Shown here one piece after another: positions 38,117 to 48,486 of a stretch of 64,000 bases of DNA. Source of the stretch: Candidatus Obscuribacterales bacterium (lineage in GTDB: Bacteria > Cyanobacteriota > Vampirovibrionia > Obscuribacterales > Obscuribacteraceae); the NCBI GenBank assembly GCA_019747875.1, contig JAIEQI010000023.1, forward strand, positions 1-64,000, given 5' to 3'. The first letter of the stretch is position 1. Each line of letters opens with the position of its first letter. The notes beneath the pieces were generated by a model. The model was not told where the DNA came from. It worked only from the letters and a program-made list of their open reading frames with translations, and did not search any database. The translations under genes were made by a program, and so were the position numbers.

Positions 38117-40664
38117 CATTCCCGAGTTGAGTCTGGTTCTGCTGGTCGGCACCTCAGGTTGTGGAAAATCGACGTTCGGTCGCACCCATTTCAAAGCAAC
38201 CGAAGTAATATCATCTGACTTTTGCCGCGGTCTGGTGGCAGACGACGAAAACGATCAATCAGCCAGTTCCGACGCATTTACCGTCTTGCACTGCATTGTA
38301 GATCGCCGTTTGGCAGCTGGTCGATTGGCGGTGGTGGATGCAACGAATGTGCAGCCGGAAGATCGACAAGCGCTCTTGAATGTCGCAAGACAAAACAATG
38401 TTCTTGCAGTCGCAATAGTGTTCGATATTTCCGAGTCTATCTGCATAGAGCGAAACGAACAGCGTCCCGACCGTGACTTTGGACCTCATGTAATTCGCCG
38501 ACAATATAAATCACTTAAGCGCTCCATGCGTGGAATGAAACGAGAGGGGTTCAGCCGCGTCTTCATTTTGGAGAGTCCGGAAGATGTCGACCAGGTTGAA
38601 ATTGAGCGCGCGCCACTATGGAACAATCGCAAATACGACCACGGTCCGTTCGATATCATCGGTGACATTCACGGATGTTTTGATGAGCTGAGAGAGCTCC
38701 TTTTGAAGATGGGATACCACATAAGTGAATGCCCCGAGGAGCCTCGCTACAAAGTGCATCATCCGGAAGGGCGCCGCGCTCTGTTCGTAGGCGACCTGGT
38801 TGATAGAGGTCCGAAAACACCTGAGGTTCTGCGTTTAGTCATGAGCATGCTCGATGACGGCACAGGACTTTGCGTTGCGGGAAATCACGACGTCAAACTG
38901 ATGAAAAAACTCGCCGGAAAGAACGTAAGTATGACACACGGCTTACCGGAGTCTGTCGAACAGATGGACAAAGAAACGGATGAGTTCAAACAAAAATGCG
39001 GAAGCTTTCTCGACAGCCTCATAAGTCACTATGTTCTCGACGATGGGAAGCTCGTCGTCGCTCACGCCGGACTGAAGGAGAAATTACAAGGAAGAAGCTC
39101 CGCACGTGTTCGCGATTTTTGTCTGTATGGCGAAACGACAGGAGAGACTGACGAGTACGGATTGCCCGTGAGGTATAACTGGGCTGGCGATTATCGCGGA
39201 CGCGCAATGGTGGTTTACGGACACACTCCAGTCCCACGAACGGAATGGATCAATAACACCATCTGCCTTGATACTGGTTGCGTATTTGGTGGCAACTTAA
39301 CGGCGATGCGCTATCCAGAACGCGAGCTTGTATCCGTTCCTGCCGCAAAGATGTATTACCAGCCTGTAAAGCCGCTTGAACTCGTTGAGGATCACGCAGC
39401 CAGGCAAATAAGAGACGACGAGTCACTAGACATAAATGATGTTTGCGGAAAACGCATAGTCAACACACGATTGCAGCGCGCCATGACCATTCGCGCCGAA
39501 AACGCAAGCGCAGCCCTTGAGGTTATGAGCCGATTTGCGGTGAACCCACAATGGCTGGCTTATCTACCACCAACAATGTCACCAAGCGCGACATCAAAAT
39601 TAGAGGGCTATCTTGAATATCCCGAGGAAGCGCTGAATTACTTTAGCGACAACGGCGTCATGCAGGTAATCTGCGAAGAAAAGCATATGGGTTCGCGCGC
39701 TGTCGTTGTCGTCTGCAAAGATGAAGAAAGTGCTGAAAAACGCTTCGGAGTTCATAACGAAGGCATAGGAGTATGCTACACGCGGACAGGGCGTCCGTTC
39801 TTTCAAGATGCCGATCTGCAAAGGGAGTTTCTCGAACGAATAAAGTCCGCTGCCGATGAGTGTGGTTTTTGGGAAGAACACAACACAAGCTGGATGATTC
39901 TCGATTGCGAGTTAATGCCCTGGTCGATGAAAGCGCAAGAGCTTTTGCGGAAGCAGTATGCCTCAACGGGATCAGCTGCAGCAAATGCAATGGCGGAATT
40001 GAATGTGCAACTATCAGCGGCAAAATCCCGCGGACTTGATACATCTGTATTGGAACAGGGATTTAGCCAGCGCAAGGAGCAGGTCCACAAATACGTCGAG
40101 GCCTATCGAAGATATTGTTGGAACGTAGAAAGTTTGAAAGATATAAAACTGGCTCCATTCCATCTGCTTGCCACCGAGAGCGGTGCCCACGCGGACAAGA
40201 ACCATTTGTGGCATATCGGCGCCCTCAGCAAGCTAGTGCGCGCCGAAGGCGAGGAAGTCCTGATGCTCACGAATAACAGAGTGGTCGACCTTGCAAGTAG
40301 TGATGAAAAAATTGCTGCTTGCCACTGGTGGGAGAATTTGACCGCCGAAGGTGGTGAGGGTATGGTAATAAAACCGCTGGATTTTGTTGCCACCGGACAC
40401 AAAGGATTCGTGCAGCCCGCTGTAAAATGCCGAGGAAAAGAATACCTGAGAATAATTTACGGACCTGAATATGACGACCCCCGTTATCTAGAGAGACTGC
40501 GACATCGCGGACTAGGACACAAAAGATCCCTGGCGTGGCGGGAGTTTGCACTCGGAGTTGAAGCGCTCGAACGATTCGTAGCGAAAGAACCATTGTACAG
40601 AGTTCACGAATGCGTGTTTGCAGTACTCGCTCTTGAAAGCGAGCCGGTGGATCCCAGGCTGTAG
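38106..40664 (+). CDS. Polynucleotide kinase-phosphatase (Pnkp)
   Basis: P-loop LVGTSGCGKSTFGRTHF; metallophosphatase FDIIGDIHGCFDEL, GDLVDRGPKTPEV, GNHDVKL; ligase-like EEKHMGSRAVVVV. ATG 38106 overlaps the end of hen1 by 11 bp. Confidence 0.93.
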   Translation: MKISIPELSLVLLVGTSGCGKSTFGRTHFKATEVISSDFCRGLVADDENDQSASSDAFTVLHCIVDRRLAAGRLAVVDATNVQPEDRQALLNVARQNNVLAVAIVFDISESICIERNEQRPDRDFGPHVIRRQYKSLKRSMRGMKREGFSRVFILESPEDVDQVEIERAPLWNNRKYDHGPFDIIGDIHGCFDELRELLLKMGYHISECPEEPRYKVHHPEGRRALFVGDLVDRGPKTPEVLRLVMSMLDDGTGLCVAGNHDVKLMKKLAGKNVSMTHGLPESVEQMDKETDEFKQKCGSFLDSLISHYVLDDGKLVVAHAGLKEKLQGRSSARVRDFCLYGETTGETDEYGLPVRYNWAGDYRGRAMVVYGHTPVPRTEWINNTICLDTGCVFGGNLTAMRYPERELVSVPAAKMYYQPVKPLELVEDHAARQIRDDESLDINDVCGKRIVNTRLQRAMTIRAENASAALEVMSRFAVNPQWLAYLPPTMSPSATSKLEGYLEYPEEALNYFSDNGVMQVICEEKHMGSRAVVVVCKDEESAEKRFGVHNEGIGVCYTRTGRPFFQDADLQREFLERIKSAADECGFWEEHNTSWMILDCELMPWSMKAQELLRKQYASTGSAAANAMAELNVQLSAAKSRGLDTSVLEQGFSQRKEQVHKYVEAYRRYCWNVESLKDIKLAPFHLLATESGAHADKNHLWHIGALSKLVRAEGEEVLMLTNNRVVDLASSDEKIAACHWWENLTAEGGEGMVIKPLDFVATGHKGFVQPAVKCRGKEYLRIIYGPEYDDPRYLERLRHRGLGHKRSLAWREFALGVEALERFVAKEPLYRVHECVFAVLALESEPVDPRL

Positions 40665-40748
40665 TAATACTGAGTACATCTTTCACACGCTGCACAGTGC
40701 ACTTGTGGAAACAAAGGCTTGCTTATTAGGATTCACTCTTTGAGTTCG

Positions 40749-40806
40749 GTTCGATCCCGGGAGCGCCGGCATCTTGCCGGCTTCGATCTTTTGAGAGCGA
40801 TTCGCG
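40749..40806 (+). repeat. REP-like dispersed repeat, intergenic copy
   Basis: GTTCGATCCCGGGAGCGCCGGCATCTTGCCGGCTTC... with hairpin GCCGGC-ATCTT-GCCGGC; related copy at 3513..3570 inside treY (32/36 identical in the core). Confidence 0.75.
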
Positions 40807-40817
40807 GCGGACCAGCC

Positions 40818-41456
40818 TTATTTTATGACGCCTTTTCGAAGAGCCTTGACGGCGGCTTGAGTTCGATCGCGCACTGCCATTTTCGAAATAATATTGCGCA
40901 AGTGAGTCTTTACTGTTTCAAGCCGGATGCGCAGCAGATCCGCGATTTGTTGATTTGTATATCCTTCAACAATCAGCGCTAAAATATCTAACTCTCTCTC
41001 TGTCAATTGAAATGCAGCTTTCTTCGAAGGAAGCTTTCGCAGATGAGCAGAAATGAGCTGGCGCGTAATAGCTGGGTCGATCCAGGCAGCATTTCCTAAA
41101 ACACTTTCGATCGCAGAGAATAGCTCCTCTGCAGTGATTGTCTTCAAGCAATAGGCATCGGCAGCAGACATCGTTAAGGAAAAGAGTCCTGGTGTTTGGT
41201 TATTCGGAAGCAGAATCATCGTCTTTAACTCAGGTATGAGCTGCTTCAACGATCTCGATAGGTTCAAGCCATCAAGTTCATAATCTATCAAAACTATGTC
41301 GGGCTGCAATCGTTCCACGGCCGATTGCGTATCAGCAACGTTTAAGATGGTGCCTACAACTTCAACTTGTCCGGAATCTCCTAAAATAGACGCGAGTCCA
41401 GCACAAACGATCTCTTCATCATCCACAATAAGCACACATGGTTTTCGTGCTTTCAT
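40818..41456 (-). CDS. LuxR/NarL-type response regulator (REC + HTH)
   Basis: VLIVDDEEIVCAGLASILGDSG... PDIVLIDYELDG... LTERELDILALIVEGYTNQQIADLLRIRLETVKTHLRNI; start at 41456 (MKARKPC). Confidence 0.9.
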   Translation of the reverse strand: MKARKPCVLIVDDEEIVCAGLASILGDSGQVEVVGTILNVADTQSAVERLQPDIVLIDYELDGLNLSRSLKQLIPELKTMILLPNNQTPGLFSLTMSAADAYCLKTITAEELFSAIESVLGNAAWIDPAITRQLISAHLRKLPSKKAAFQLTERELDILALIVEGYTNQQIADLLRIRLETVKTHLRNIISKMAVRDRTQAAVKALRKGVIK

Positions 41457-41693
41457 GGAATCTCCAAATGCCCCTGTTGTCGACCAAAATATAGTTCCAC
41501 TGCAAGAACCTAATTCCATTCTTCCATACGACTTCGCTTATTGCAATCAAGGGAAATCCCTACAAACCTCTCTTGGAGCGTGAGTTTTCAGTGTCGAGCG
41601 AGTAACGTGCTGAAGCTAACTTGATTTACGGCGATCGATTTGAAATTATCTTGCACTGGGAAAATTAACAATAATCCCTCAGAAGAGTGAGAC

Positions 41694-42212
41694 GTGAAAG
41701 AGCTACATAATGGACCTCTTACCAAATTAGTTCGGCGCTTGCTGCTGAGACGATTCGTGCCGTCTGCAATTGTAATTGCAGTGCTCGCTCTCTTTTTGCT
41801 TTGCATCATTGTCATGAAAGCTGCGTCTGGACCTTTCGTAGCGAAGGATATTCCGGGTTACGCTTTTCTCGCTCTCTTACTATTAGGAAGTGTGTCTGTC
41901 ACTGGAATAGCGATCCACCAGATGCAACTCTATCTGTCCCTGCTTTCGTCTTCGCCAAAAAAGACCAAACTGGGATTTCCCGATTACAGCCGAGGTGGAA
42001 AAGCTCTGAGAACTTTAGAATTGCTGGATGAATCCGAGCAGATCCTTGGAGCGTATCAAATCATCGCTTGCACACCAGAAGATCTGAAAGAATATCCACA
42101 GCTTTGCGAATTTGACTCCTATATGAAAGAAGAAAAGGGTACAGAACGAGCAATCTTCGCCCGAGCGAATTATGTTCTTCTTGCATACAGGCACAAGCAA
42201 AGCAAAAGCTAA
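41694..42212 (+). CDS. Hypothetical membrane protein (two TM segments)
   Basis: 172-aa ORF, GTG start; hydrophobic segments AIVIAVLALFLLCIIVMKA and YAFLALLLLGSVSVTGIAI. Confidence 0.6.
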   Translation: MKELHNGPLTKLVRRLLLRRFVPSAIVIAVLALFLLCIIVMKAASGPFVAKDIPGYAFLALLLLGSVSVTGIAIHQMQLYLSLLSSSPKKTKLGFPDYSRGGKALRTLELLDESEQILGAYQIIACTPEDLKEYPQLCEFDSYMKEEKGTERAIFARANYVLLAYRHKQSKS

Positions 42213-42317
42213 GGTATCGCCTCTTTGCTTCCAAATTGCGCGAAGCAGCCGAACTTACTAAAATTGATGCCTCGTGATTTCGTTATCCGCTCGACATCGG
42301 GCGGGAATGGGGGACTA

Positions 42318-43742
42318 ATGTTGCTGAATAAAACAGCTCTTGTCAGGCTGAGTCTGGCTGTAGTGCTGGCTCTTGGCGCACAGGTAGGTACAAGCTTCGC
42401 GATGGCAGCTACGGCTCCACTAAGTGAAATTCAGCAAATCAAGCAGTGGACAACATCAAGAGACCGCAAATTGGTTGAAACACAAACCAACGAATGGGTC
42501 AAAACTCCGAAGCTTGATCCTACAGAAATAAATATCGATGCTTCGAAAAAAGCACAATCGATCATTGGATTCGGAGCAGCATTTACAGACGCAGCTTGCT
42601 ACATGATAAATCAACTCGATCCAGCTGCTAAACAAAAACTGATCGACCACCTTTACAGCAAACAAGGACTCGGGCTTGGCATCGGTCGCTTGTGCATCGG
42701 ATCTAGCGATTATGCGACGGTCGCATACAGTTACGACGACGGCGAGGCCGATCCCGAATTAAAACGATTCACGATTGAGCACGACAAGAAGTGGATCTTG
42801 CCCGTGCTAAGAATGGCTCGCAAAGCCAATCCGGATCTCTATTTATTTGCATCTCCCTGGAGTCCGCCCGGTTGGATGAAGCCAAACAAATCAATGCTGG
42901 GCGGCTGCATGACTCGCACTTACATGGCACCATATGCGCAATACTTTTTGAAGTTCTTGCGTTCGTACGAATCAGAAGGTGTGCCGATTCAAGCGGTGAC
43001 CATACAAAATGAAGTTGACACAGACCAGGAAGGGAAGATGCCGGCTTGTGCCTGGCCGCAAGAGTACGAAATGGATTTTTGCTCGCTTCATTTGGGGCCA
43101 CTTCTGGAAAAAGAGAATGTGAACACCAAAATTTGGATCATCGATCACAACTACAACTTGTGGGGCCGCGCGCTTGGAGAGCTGGAAAACCCAACCGTTC
43201 GCAAGTATGCAAATGCAATCGCATGGCACGGATACGTTGGAGCACCAGATGCGATCCAGAGAGTTCACAGTGCTCATCCGAATACAGACATGCACTGGAC
43301 AGAAGGCGGACCTGATTATGTAGATCCGCAGTATGCCACCAACTGGGCAAAATGGAGTGAAACATTCACTTCGATTCTGCGGAATTGGTGCCGCTCGATT
43401 ACCGCATGGAATTTGGCTTTGGACGAAAAAGGTCGTCCAAACATCGGACCGTTTCCATGCGGTGGACTTGTAACTATCAATTCGAAAACCAAGGATATTA
43501 GTTACAGCGGGCAGTATTGGGCAATTTCCCACTTCTCGAAATTCATCACTCCAGGCTCGACGATCATTTCGTCAGAATCGACACGCAAAGACGTTAAGCA
43601 CGTAGCTGCGCGCACACCGGATGGAAAGACGGTAGTTGTTTTGACAAATCCCGGCACCGCAACAGAAGTAGTACTTCGAAACGGTGCTCAGACTACACTG
43701 GTATCCCTACCGGGCGACTCTGTATCCACAGTGAGCTGGTAG
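42318..43742 (+). CDS. Glycoside hydrolase family 30 (glucosylceramidase-like), secreted
   Basis: SIIGFGAAFTDAACYMI, ASPWSPPGWMK, VTIQNEVDTDQEGKMPACAW, MHWTEGGPDYVD; signal peptide MLLNKTALVRLSLAVVLALGAQVGTSFAMA. Confidence 0.9.
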   Translation: MLLNKTALVRLSLAVVLALGAQVGTSFAMAATAPLSEIQQIKQWTTSRDRKLVETQTNEWVKTPKLDPTEINIDASKKAQSIIGFGAAFTDAACYMINQLDPAAKQKLIDHLYSKQGLGLGIGRLCIGSSDYATVAYSYDDGEADPELKRFTIEHDKKWILPVLRMARKANPDLYLFASPWSPPGWMKPNKSMLGGCMTRTYMAPYAQYFLKFLRSYESEGVPIQAVTIQNEVDTDQEGKMPACAWPQEYEMDFCSLHLGPLLEKENVNTKIWIIDHNYNLWGRALGELENPTVRKYANAIAWHGYVGAPDAIQRVHSAHPNTDMHWTEGGPDYVDPQYATNWAKWSETFTSILRNWCRSITAWNLALDEKGRPNIGPFPCGGLVTINSKTKDISYSGQYWAISHFSKFITPGSTIISSESTRKDVKHVAARTPDGKTVVVLTNPGTATEVVLRNGAQTTLVSLPGDSVSTVSW

Positions 43743-43957
43743 CTGTAGGGGCGTCGCCATTCGGCGCCCACCCTAAGAGCGATTTTAATGTGGCACGGTC
43801 TGGAAACCGTCTACTTGAATCCGTCCGTACAATTCGGCATGCGGGGAATGCGTCGTGGTCTGGGTATATTAAAAGGGACCTGTAAAGTCAGGTCTGCACA
43901 ATATCAGCTCAATGGCAGGGCTGTATTCTGGATCCGGGCGAAGAACGCGGGGGCACT

Positions 43958-45301
43958 ATGGGCATAGACCAGCCGAATAGGGAAGAGAAAAACGACGACA
44001 AGGGCGATAAGAGCACCGAGCAAGCGTCAGAACGATTGATCGAAGACAAAAACAAAGTCGAACAAAAACCGGCGGGACCCGCTAGTGTTGGAGAGCAATC
44101 GAAAAAGGAAGAGGAAGGGCAGTTAAAGGTTCTTCCGCGAATTGACATGTACGGCTTCCATCAAGGCAGCTCAAACACGGGCTCCGGCGAGAGGGGGCTC
44201 AAACCGCCAAACAACGTTGTTGACACAAAAACAAACAATGCCCAAGATGCGAAAGTAGTTGGTGAAAGACCTGCTGATGAGAAGCCCGTTGTTGAGAAAC
44301 CAGCGAATCCAGCTGAAAAGCCTGCCGAAAACAAAATAGCCGATGACAAAGCCGTCGACGCAAAAACAAACGACGCGAAAGCAGAAGAAACACAACCCAA
44401 GGATGGATTAACTAAGGCAGAAGAAGCGCATCTTAAGGCAGTTCGCGAACGACTTGAGAAAGAGAACTTCAATCTCAAAGCAATCCAAAAAAATTGGGGA
44501 CCGTACCAATCCCTTGAAGCGATGGTTAAAGAAGGCAAGCTGAAGATGAGCCCCGCCGAAATGAAGAAAGAAGCGGAGCGCATTCGCGATCGCGAATTCA
44601 AAGCACTCGGTCGCAAGCATTTCAATCTTGGCGAATCACCAAAGCGGTGGTCGGAAGAAGAAATGGATAATATGGTAAAAGATGAACTTAAGACATTCCG
44701 CGCCGCTGAAGAGAAGCGCGTAGCAGCAGAGAAAAAGGCGGAAGAAGATCGCGTTGCGGCAGAGAGAAAAGCCGAAGAAGAACGTCAACGTGCAGAGTCA
44801 GAAAAACAGTTGCGAGATCAAACTGCAGTAGCCCTTGAAAAACATGTACCGGCGGAAGACAAATTGCAGAGCGCAGCAAAAGGCATCGGACTGAACGTCA
44901 GTGATGAACAAATGAAAGAGTTCAGAGAACGTTTGAAGGAACATACCTTCAAAGAAGTCGCTCGCGGAACTATGAAACCGGAAGATCTGGAAAGACCGAT
45001 GCCTCGTGTAGGCGGTGTTTTCGTAGCGATGGGGGCGGTAAAAGAAGAGCAGCTAAACCAAGCACTTCAGAAGCAGGAAGAAATGCGCAAAGCCGGCCAA
45101 AAGCCACCACAGCTTGGAGATATGTTGAAAGAACAATTCAAAGACAACAAAGAAGCACTCATGCGTTTAGATATTGCCAGTAAATTCTATGACAAGCTCT
45201 ATGAAGAAGTAACCGGGAAACCACGCGTTGCACCTCCAGCACAAACCGATCAAAAGCCGCCACAAGAAAAGGTGGATCCGAAACTTAAAGTACGTAGATA
45301 A
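43958..45301 (+). CDS. Hypothetical Lys/Glu/Ala-rich protein with C-terminal GspE/MshE-N-like segment
   Basis: 447 aa; long charged low-complexity region; C-terminus PRVGGVFVAMGAVKEEQLNQALQKQEEMRKAGQKPPQLGDMLKEQF. Confidence 0.7.
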   Translation: MGIDQPNREEKNDDKGDKSTEQASERLIEDKNKVEQKPAGPASVGEQSKKEEEGQLKVLPRIDMYGFHQGSSNTGSGERGLKPPNNVVDTKTNNAQDAKVVGERPADEKPVVEKPANPAEKPAENKIADDKAVDAKTNDAKAEETQPKDGLTKAEEAHLKAVRERLEKENFNLKAIQKNWGPYQSLEAMVKEGKLKMSPAEMKKEAERIRDREFKALGRKHFNLGESPKRWSEEEMDNMVKDELKTFRAAEEKRVAAEKKAEEDRVAAERKAEEERQRAESEKQLRDQTAVALEKHVPAEDKLQSAAKGIGLNVSDEQMKEFRERLKEHTFKEVARGTMKPEDLERPMPRVGGVFVAMGAVKEEQLNQALQKQEEMRKAGQKPPQLGDMLKEQFKDNKEALMRLDIASKFYDKLYEEVTGKPRVAPPAQTDQKPPQEKVDPKLKVRR

Positions 45302-45523
45302 CAAATCCGTTACTACTTGCGACATCGATTCAACACGACAGTTAGCCCCCTAACGCCCTGCCTATACCTTTTTTGGGGACTCGGGAATCCTCTAACTGAC
45401 TAGGGTTCTGCACATAAAATAGCCTACATTTTCAGAGAAAAGTTGGAACTAATTTCGAGATGACTCGCCAAACCTCCTCATGAAGGCGTTCTGGTTCCAC
45501 ACGTTTGTTTGCGGGGGAAGGTT

Positions 45524-46213
45524 ATGTCACAGCTCAAAACACGTCCAGTTTTGTTAGGTCAGCCGCTTGCTCGAATCCTACTGGAAGCCGGACTAGTCGG
45601 CGCTGATGCTCTTGCATTCGCATTAGATTTAAGCCTCGAGAAACAATACTCTCTCGGAAAGATTCTTACCAGACAATTCATCATCACTCCGCACACTCGC
45701 CGAGCTGCGTTGAACGCAATCCTGTTTGTCGGGAGCAAAACCCTTACCCAACAGCACGCCGTCGCCGCATTGAAAGCTTCATTTCGCAGCGGGAAGGATT
45801 TACCAGAAATCGTCGGACAAGAATCGTGGTCATTCTGGAAGCTTGCCAACGATATGGTGGAATCAGGCATTTTTAGCGAGAACGAAGTCCTCGATATTGT
45901 CGAGCACACCATCGAACAAAATGCGATGTGGAGCTGGTCACCAAGCGCAAGTTCTGCAATTACGGCATCATTGAAACTCGAAGCGACAACCGCCATTCAA
46001 GAGAAGCTCGCAAGAGGATCTATGGACGCAAACTTAGCAATGGAACTGTGCAAACAATTTCGTTTGTCAGCAGCATTCATTTCAGATTGCATCAAATCCG
46101 CACAAGAATCACAAGTGCGCAACAAGCCACTCCGAATGCCAACTATCTCGGGGAGCTTTATGAAGCCAATTATTCATAGAGTTCTTCCCGAAGCGCTGAA
46201 CCGGGGAGCCTAG
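45524..46213 (+). CDS. Hypothetical protein
   Basis: ATG 45524 with RBS GGGGGAAGG; PLARILLEAGLVGADALAFALDLSLEKQYSLGKILTRQF suggests an MshE-N-like fold, weak. Confidence 0.65.
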   Translation: MSQLKTRPVLLGQPLARILLEAGLVGADALAFALDLSLEKQYSLGKILTRQFIITPHTRRAALNAILFVGSKTLTQQHAVAALKASFRSGKDLPEIVGQESWSFWKLANDMVESGIFSENEVLDIVEHTIEQNAMWSWSPSASSAITASLKLEATTAIQEKLARGSMDANLAMELCKQFRLSAAFISDCIKSAQESQVRNKPLRMPTISGSFMKPIIHRVLPEALNRGA

Positions 46214-46588
46214 CGATAAAGCAAAAATGCTGGCAAGAAGTAAAAGTCCTTTCTAAGCCTTTTTACTCTTATAGGGTTGAGGCCAAACTTCTTTGACCAT
46301 GACAACACAAGCTCGAAAAAACGCTGACGCCCGAAAGTCTTGGAGGACGGACCAAAGCGGCGGCGCAAAAATGTTCGTCGACTTTGCCCGATGTAAAACA
46401 TCTTTGACGTACCTAAGGGATGGCAAAACTACCTCCACCCTTTTTGGGACAAACTGCCTATCCCATTAAACAGACGAGGCGCCAGCATTTCCTCAGATCG
46501 AGGAGACGCATGGCGCCCGCAATAAACAGTTCAGCCCGCCGAGATAGATGCGAGCTGAATGAAGCTCACTAAACGAGATTCGCTGAAA

Positions 46589-46737
46589 CTAGATGCACTT
46601 CGCTGACACTAGGTACACTTCGCTAAAACTAGATGCACTAGGTGCACTTCGCTAAGACTAGATGCACTTCGCTAAGACTAGATGCACTGCGCTAAACTAG
46701 ACGCACTTCGCTTAAAAACTAGATGCAGCTTGCTACG
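46589..46737 (-). repeat. Degenerate ~20-bp tandem repeats (about 7 copies) overlapping the aceA stop codon
   Basis: Unit CTAGATGCACTTCGCTAAGA repeated with small variations; the last copy CTAGATGCAGCTTGCTACGA is the reverse complement of the aceA 3' end. Confidence 0.9.
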
Positions 46738-48050
46738 ACCAGTTCTTTCGCTTCAGGCTTTTTTTCAGAAGCGAATTGCTCCTCTTCCGTCGATCCAACA
46801 AGTGCAGAAGTGGACGCTTGTCCGCCGCTAATGGTATTTAGCACCTTATCGAAATAGCCCGTGCCAACTTCGCGTTGATGGCGAACCGCAGTATAACCAA
46901 TTGCTTGATTTGCAAACTCTTCTTCTTGAAGTTGCACATAAGCAGGCATGCCAACTTTGGCATAGGCTTCGGCCAATTGAAATGCGCTCAAGTTGGTGGC
47001 ATGCCAACCAGCAAGAGTAATGAACTGATACTTGAATCCGAGTTCGCCTAATTTTGCATTGAACGATTCAATTGTTTTATCATCAAGGTGCTGCTTCCAG
47101 TTGAATGACGGTGAGCAGTTATAAGCAAGCATCTTGCCAGGGAATTTTGCATGGATAGCTTCAGCGAATTGCTTAGCTTCTTCCAAATCTGGACGTGAAC
47201 TCTCAAACCATAGCAAATCAGCATAAGGAGCATACGCCAGGGCTCGAGCTATCACAGGCGCGATGCCGCTCTTAACGCGGAAATAGCCTTCCGGTGTTCT
47301 TTCACCAGTTATGAATTCGCGATCAATCGGATCTATATCAGAGGTTAGCAAAGTTGCATCGAGGGCATCTGTTCTAGCCACGATAATTGTGGGAACACCA
47401 AGAACATCGGCAGCCAGGCGAGCACCACTCAAAGTTCTAATGAATTGCGACGTTGGAACAAGCACTTTTCCACCCAAGTGACCGCACTTCTTCTCAGAGG
47501 CCAGTTGATCTTCAAAATGCACGCCACTGGCGCCTGACTCAATCATGCTCTTCATCAGTTCGAAAGCATGAACCGGACCACCAAAGCCAGCTTCAGCATC
47601 AGCCATGATCGGTACAAACCAATCGCGCTCGCACTTGTCCTCGGCACAATCAATTTGGTCAGCACGCATCAATGAATTATTCAGACGCTTCACCAGCTCA
47701 GGGACACTGTTTGATGGATAGAGAGACTGATCAGGATAGGTTTGTTTAGATGAATTTGCATCAGCTGCAACCTGCCAACCGCTCAAATAAATCGACTTAA
47801 GACCGGCCCGAACCATTTGCACGGCTTGTGATCCATTCATCGCACCGAGCGCCGTGATGTATGGCTGCGTTTTCAAAATTTGCCAAAATTTCTCAGCACC
47901 CTTTTTGGCGAGTGTGAACTCAACTTGCACGGAACCGCGTAAGCGGACAACATCTTCGGCAGCATAGTTTCTTTGGATACCCTGCCATCGGGCATCTTCC
48001 GCCCATGCCTTTTCTAAGCTACGCACTTGTTCAGTCTTTGTCGCTTCCAT
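46719..48050 (-). CDS. aceA: Isocitrate lyase
   Basis: 443 aa; [75 protein letters not shown]. Confidence 0.95.
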   Translation of the reverse strand: MEATKTEQVRSLEKAWAEDARWQGIQRNYAAEDVVRLRGSVQVEFTLAKKGAEKFWQILKTQPYITALGAMNGSQAVQMVRAGLKSIYLSGWQVAADANSSKQTYPDQSLYPSNSVPELVKRLNNSLMRADQIDCAEDKCERDWFVPIMADAEAGFGGPVHAFELMKSMIESGASGVHFEDQLASEKKCGHLGGKVLVPTSQFIRTLSGARLAADVLGVPTIIVARTDALDATLLTSDIDPIDREFITGERTPEGYFRVKSGIAPVIARALAYAPYADLLWFESSRPDLEEAKQFAEAIHAKFPGKMLAYNCSPSFNWKQHLDDKTIESFNAKLGELGFKYQFITLAGWHATNLSAFQLAEAYAKVGMPAYVQLQEEEFANQAIGYTAVRHQREVGTGYFDKVLNTISGGQASTSALVGSTEEEQFASEKKPEAKELVVASCI

Positions 48051-48150
48051 GGTCGATTCCCTCCAGGGCTTGAGTGAAAATTGGCGAGGAGTTGAGGGCG
48101 ATCTCGCCCAATGAAACTCCGTAGTTTTTTATTGCAATGGTTCCTTTAGC

Positions 48151-48243
48151 GATATATTGATATATTGATTCCAGCAAATCAATACATCATTTAATTAATC
48201 TGGCTAGATGAGATTCAAACGTCACAAATTGATATATTGATTT
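48151..48243. promoter_or_regulatory. Repeated GATATATTGAT motifs in the aceA / citrate synthase divergent intergenic region
   Basis: GATATATTGATATATTGATT at 48151-48170 and AATTGATATATTGATTTC at 48228-48245; also ATTGAT...ATCAAT inverted repeat around 48165-48183. Confidence 0.55.
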
Positions 48244-48486
48244 CAAGAAAAAGGTTGCTATCCATATATAGAATGTCCGTCCAGCCAGGAAGCCCGGCAA
48301 CAGGCTGCAGCGGCACAAACCACCAGAATGGAAGTTTCGCGAAAGCTTGACTAGTGCCGAAAATGCGGACTGTGAAAATCGAGAAAGCGGGCATAAGACG
48401 GAAGGACCTAATCTCGAAGAGGAAGTTTGAGGGGCCAATCTGCCCACCGAACGACAAAGCGTTAGAACTAATCGAAAACGGGGGCA

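Noticed and set aside
43748-43768. GGGGCGTCGCCATTCGGCGCCC hairpin after the GH30 gene as a terminator
   Set aside because: GC-rich imperfect palindrome without a U-tract; more likely another dispersed palindromic repeat, not supported enough to list.
46589-46737. Could the ~20-bp repeats be a CRISPR array?
   Set aside because: Units are contiguous and degenerate with no unique spacers, and no cas genes are nearby.
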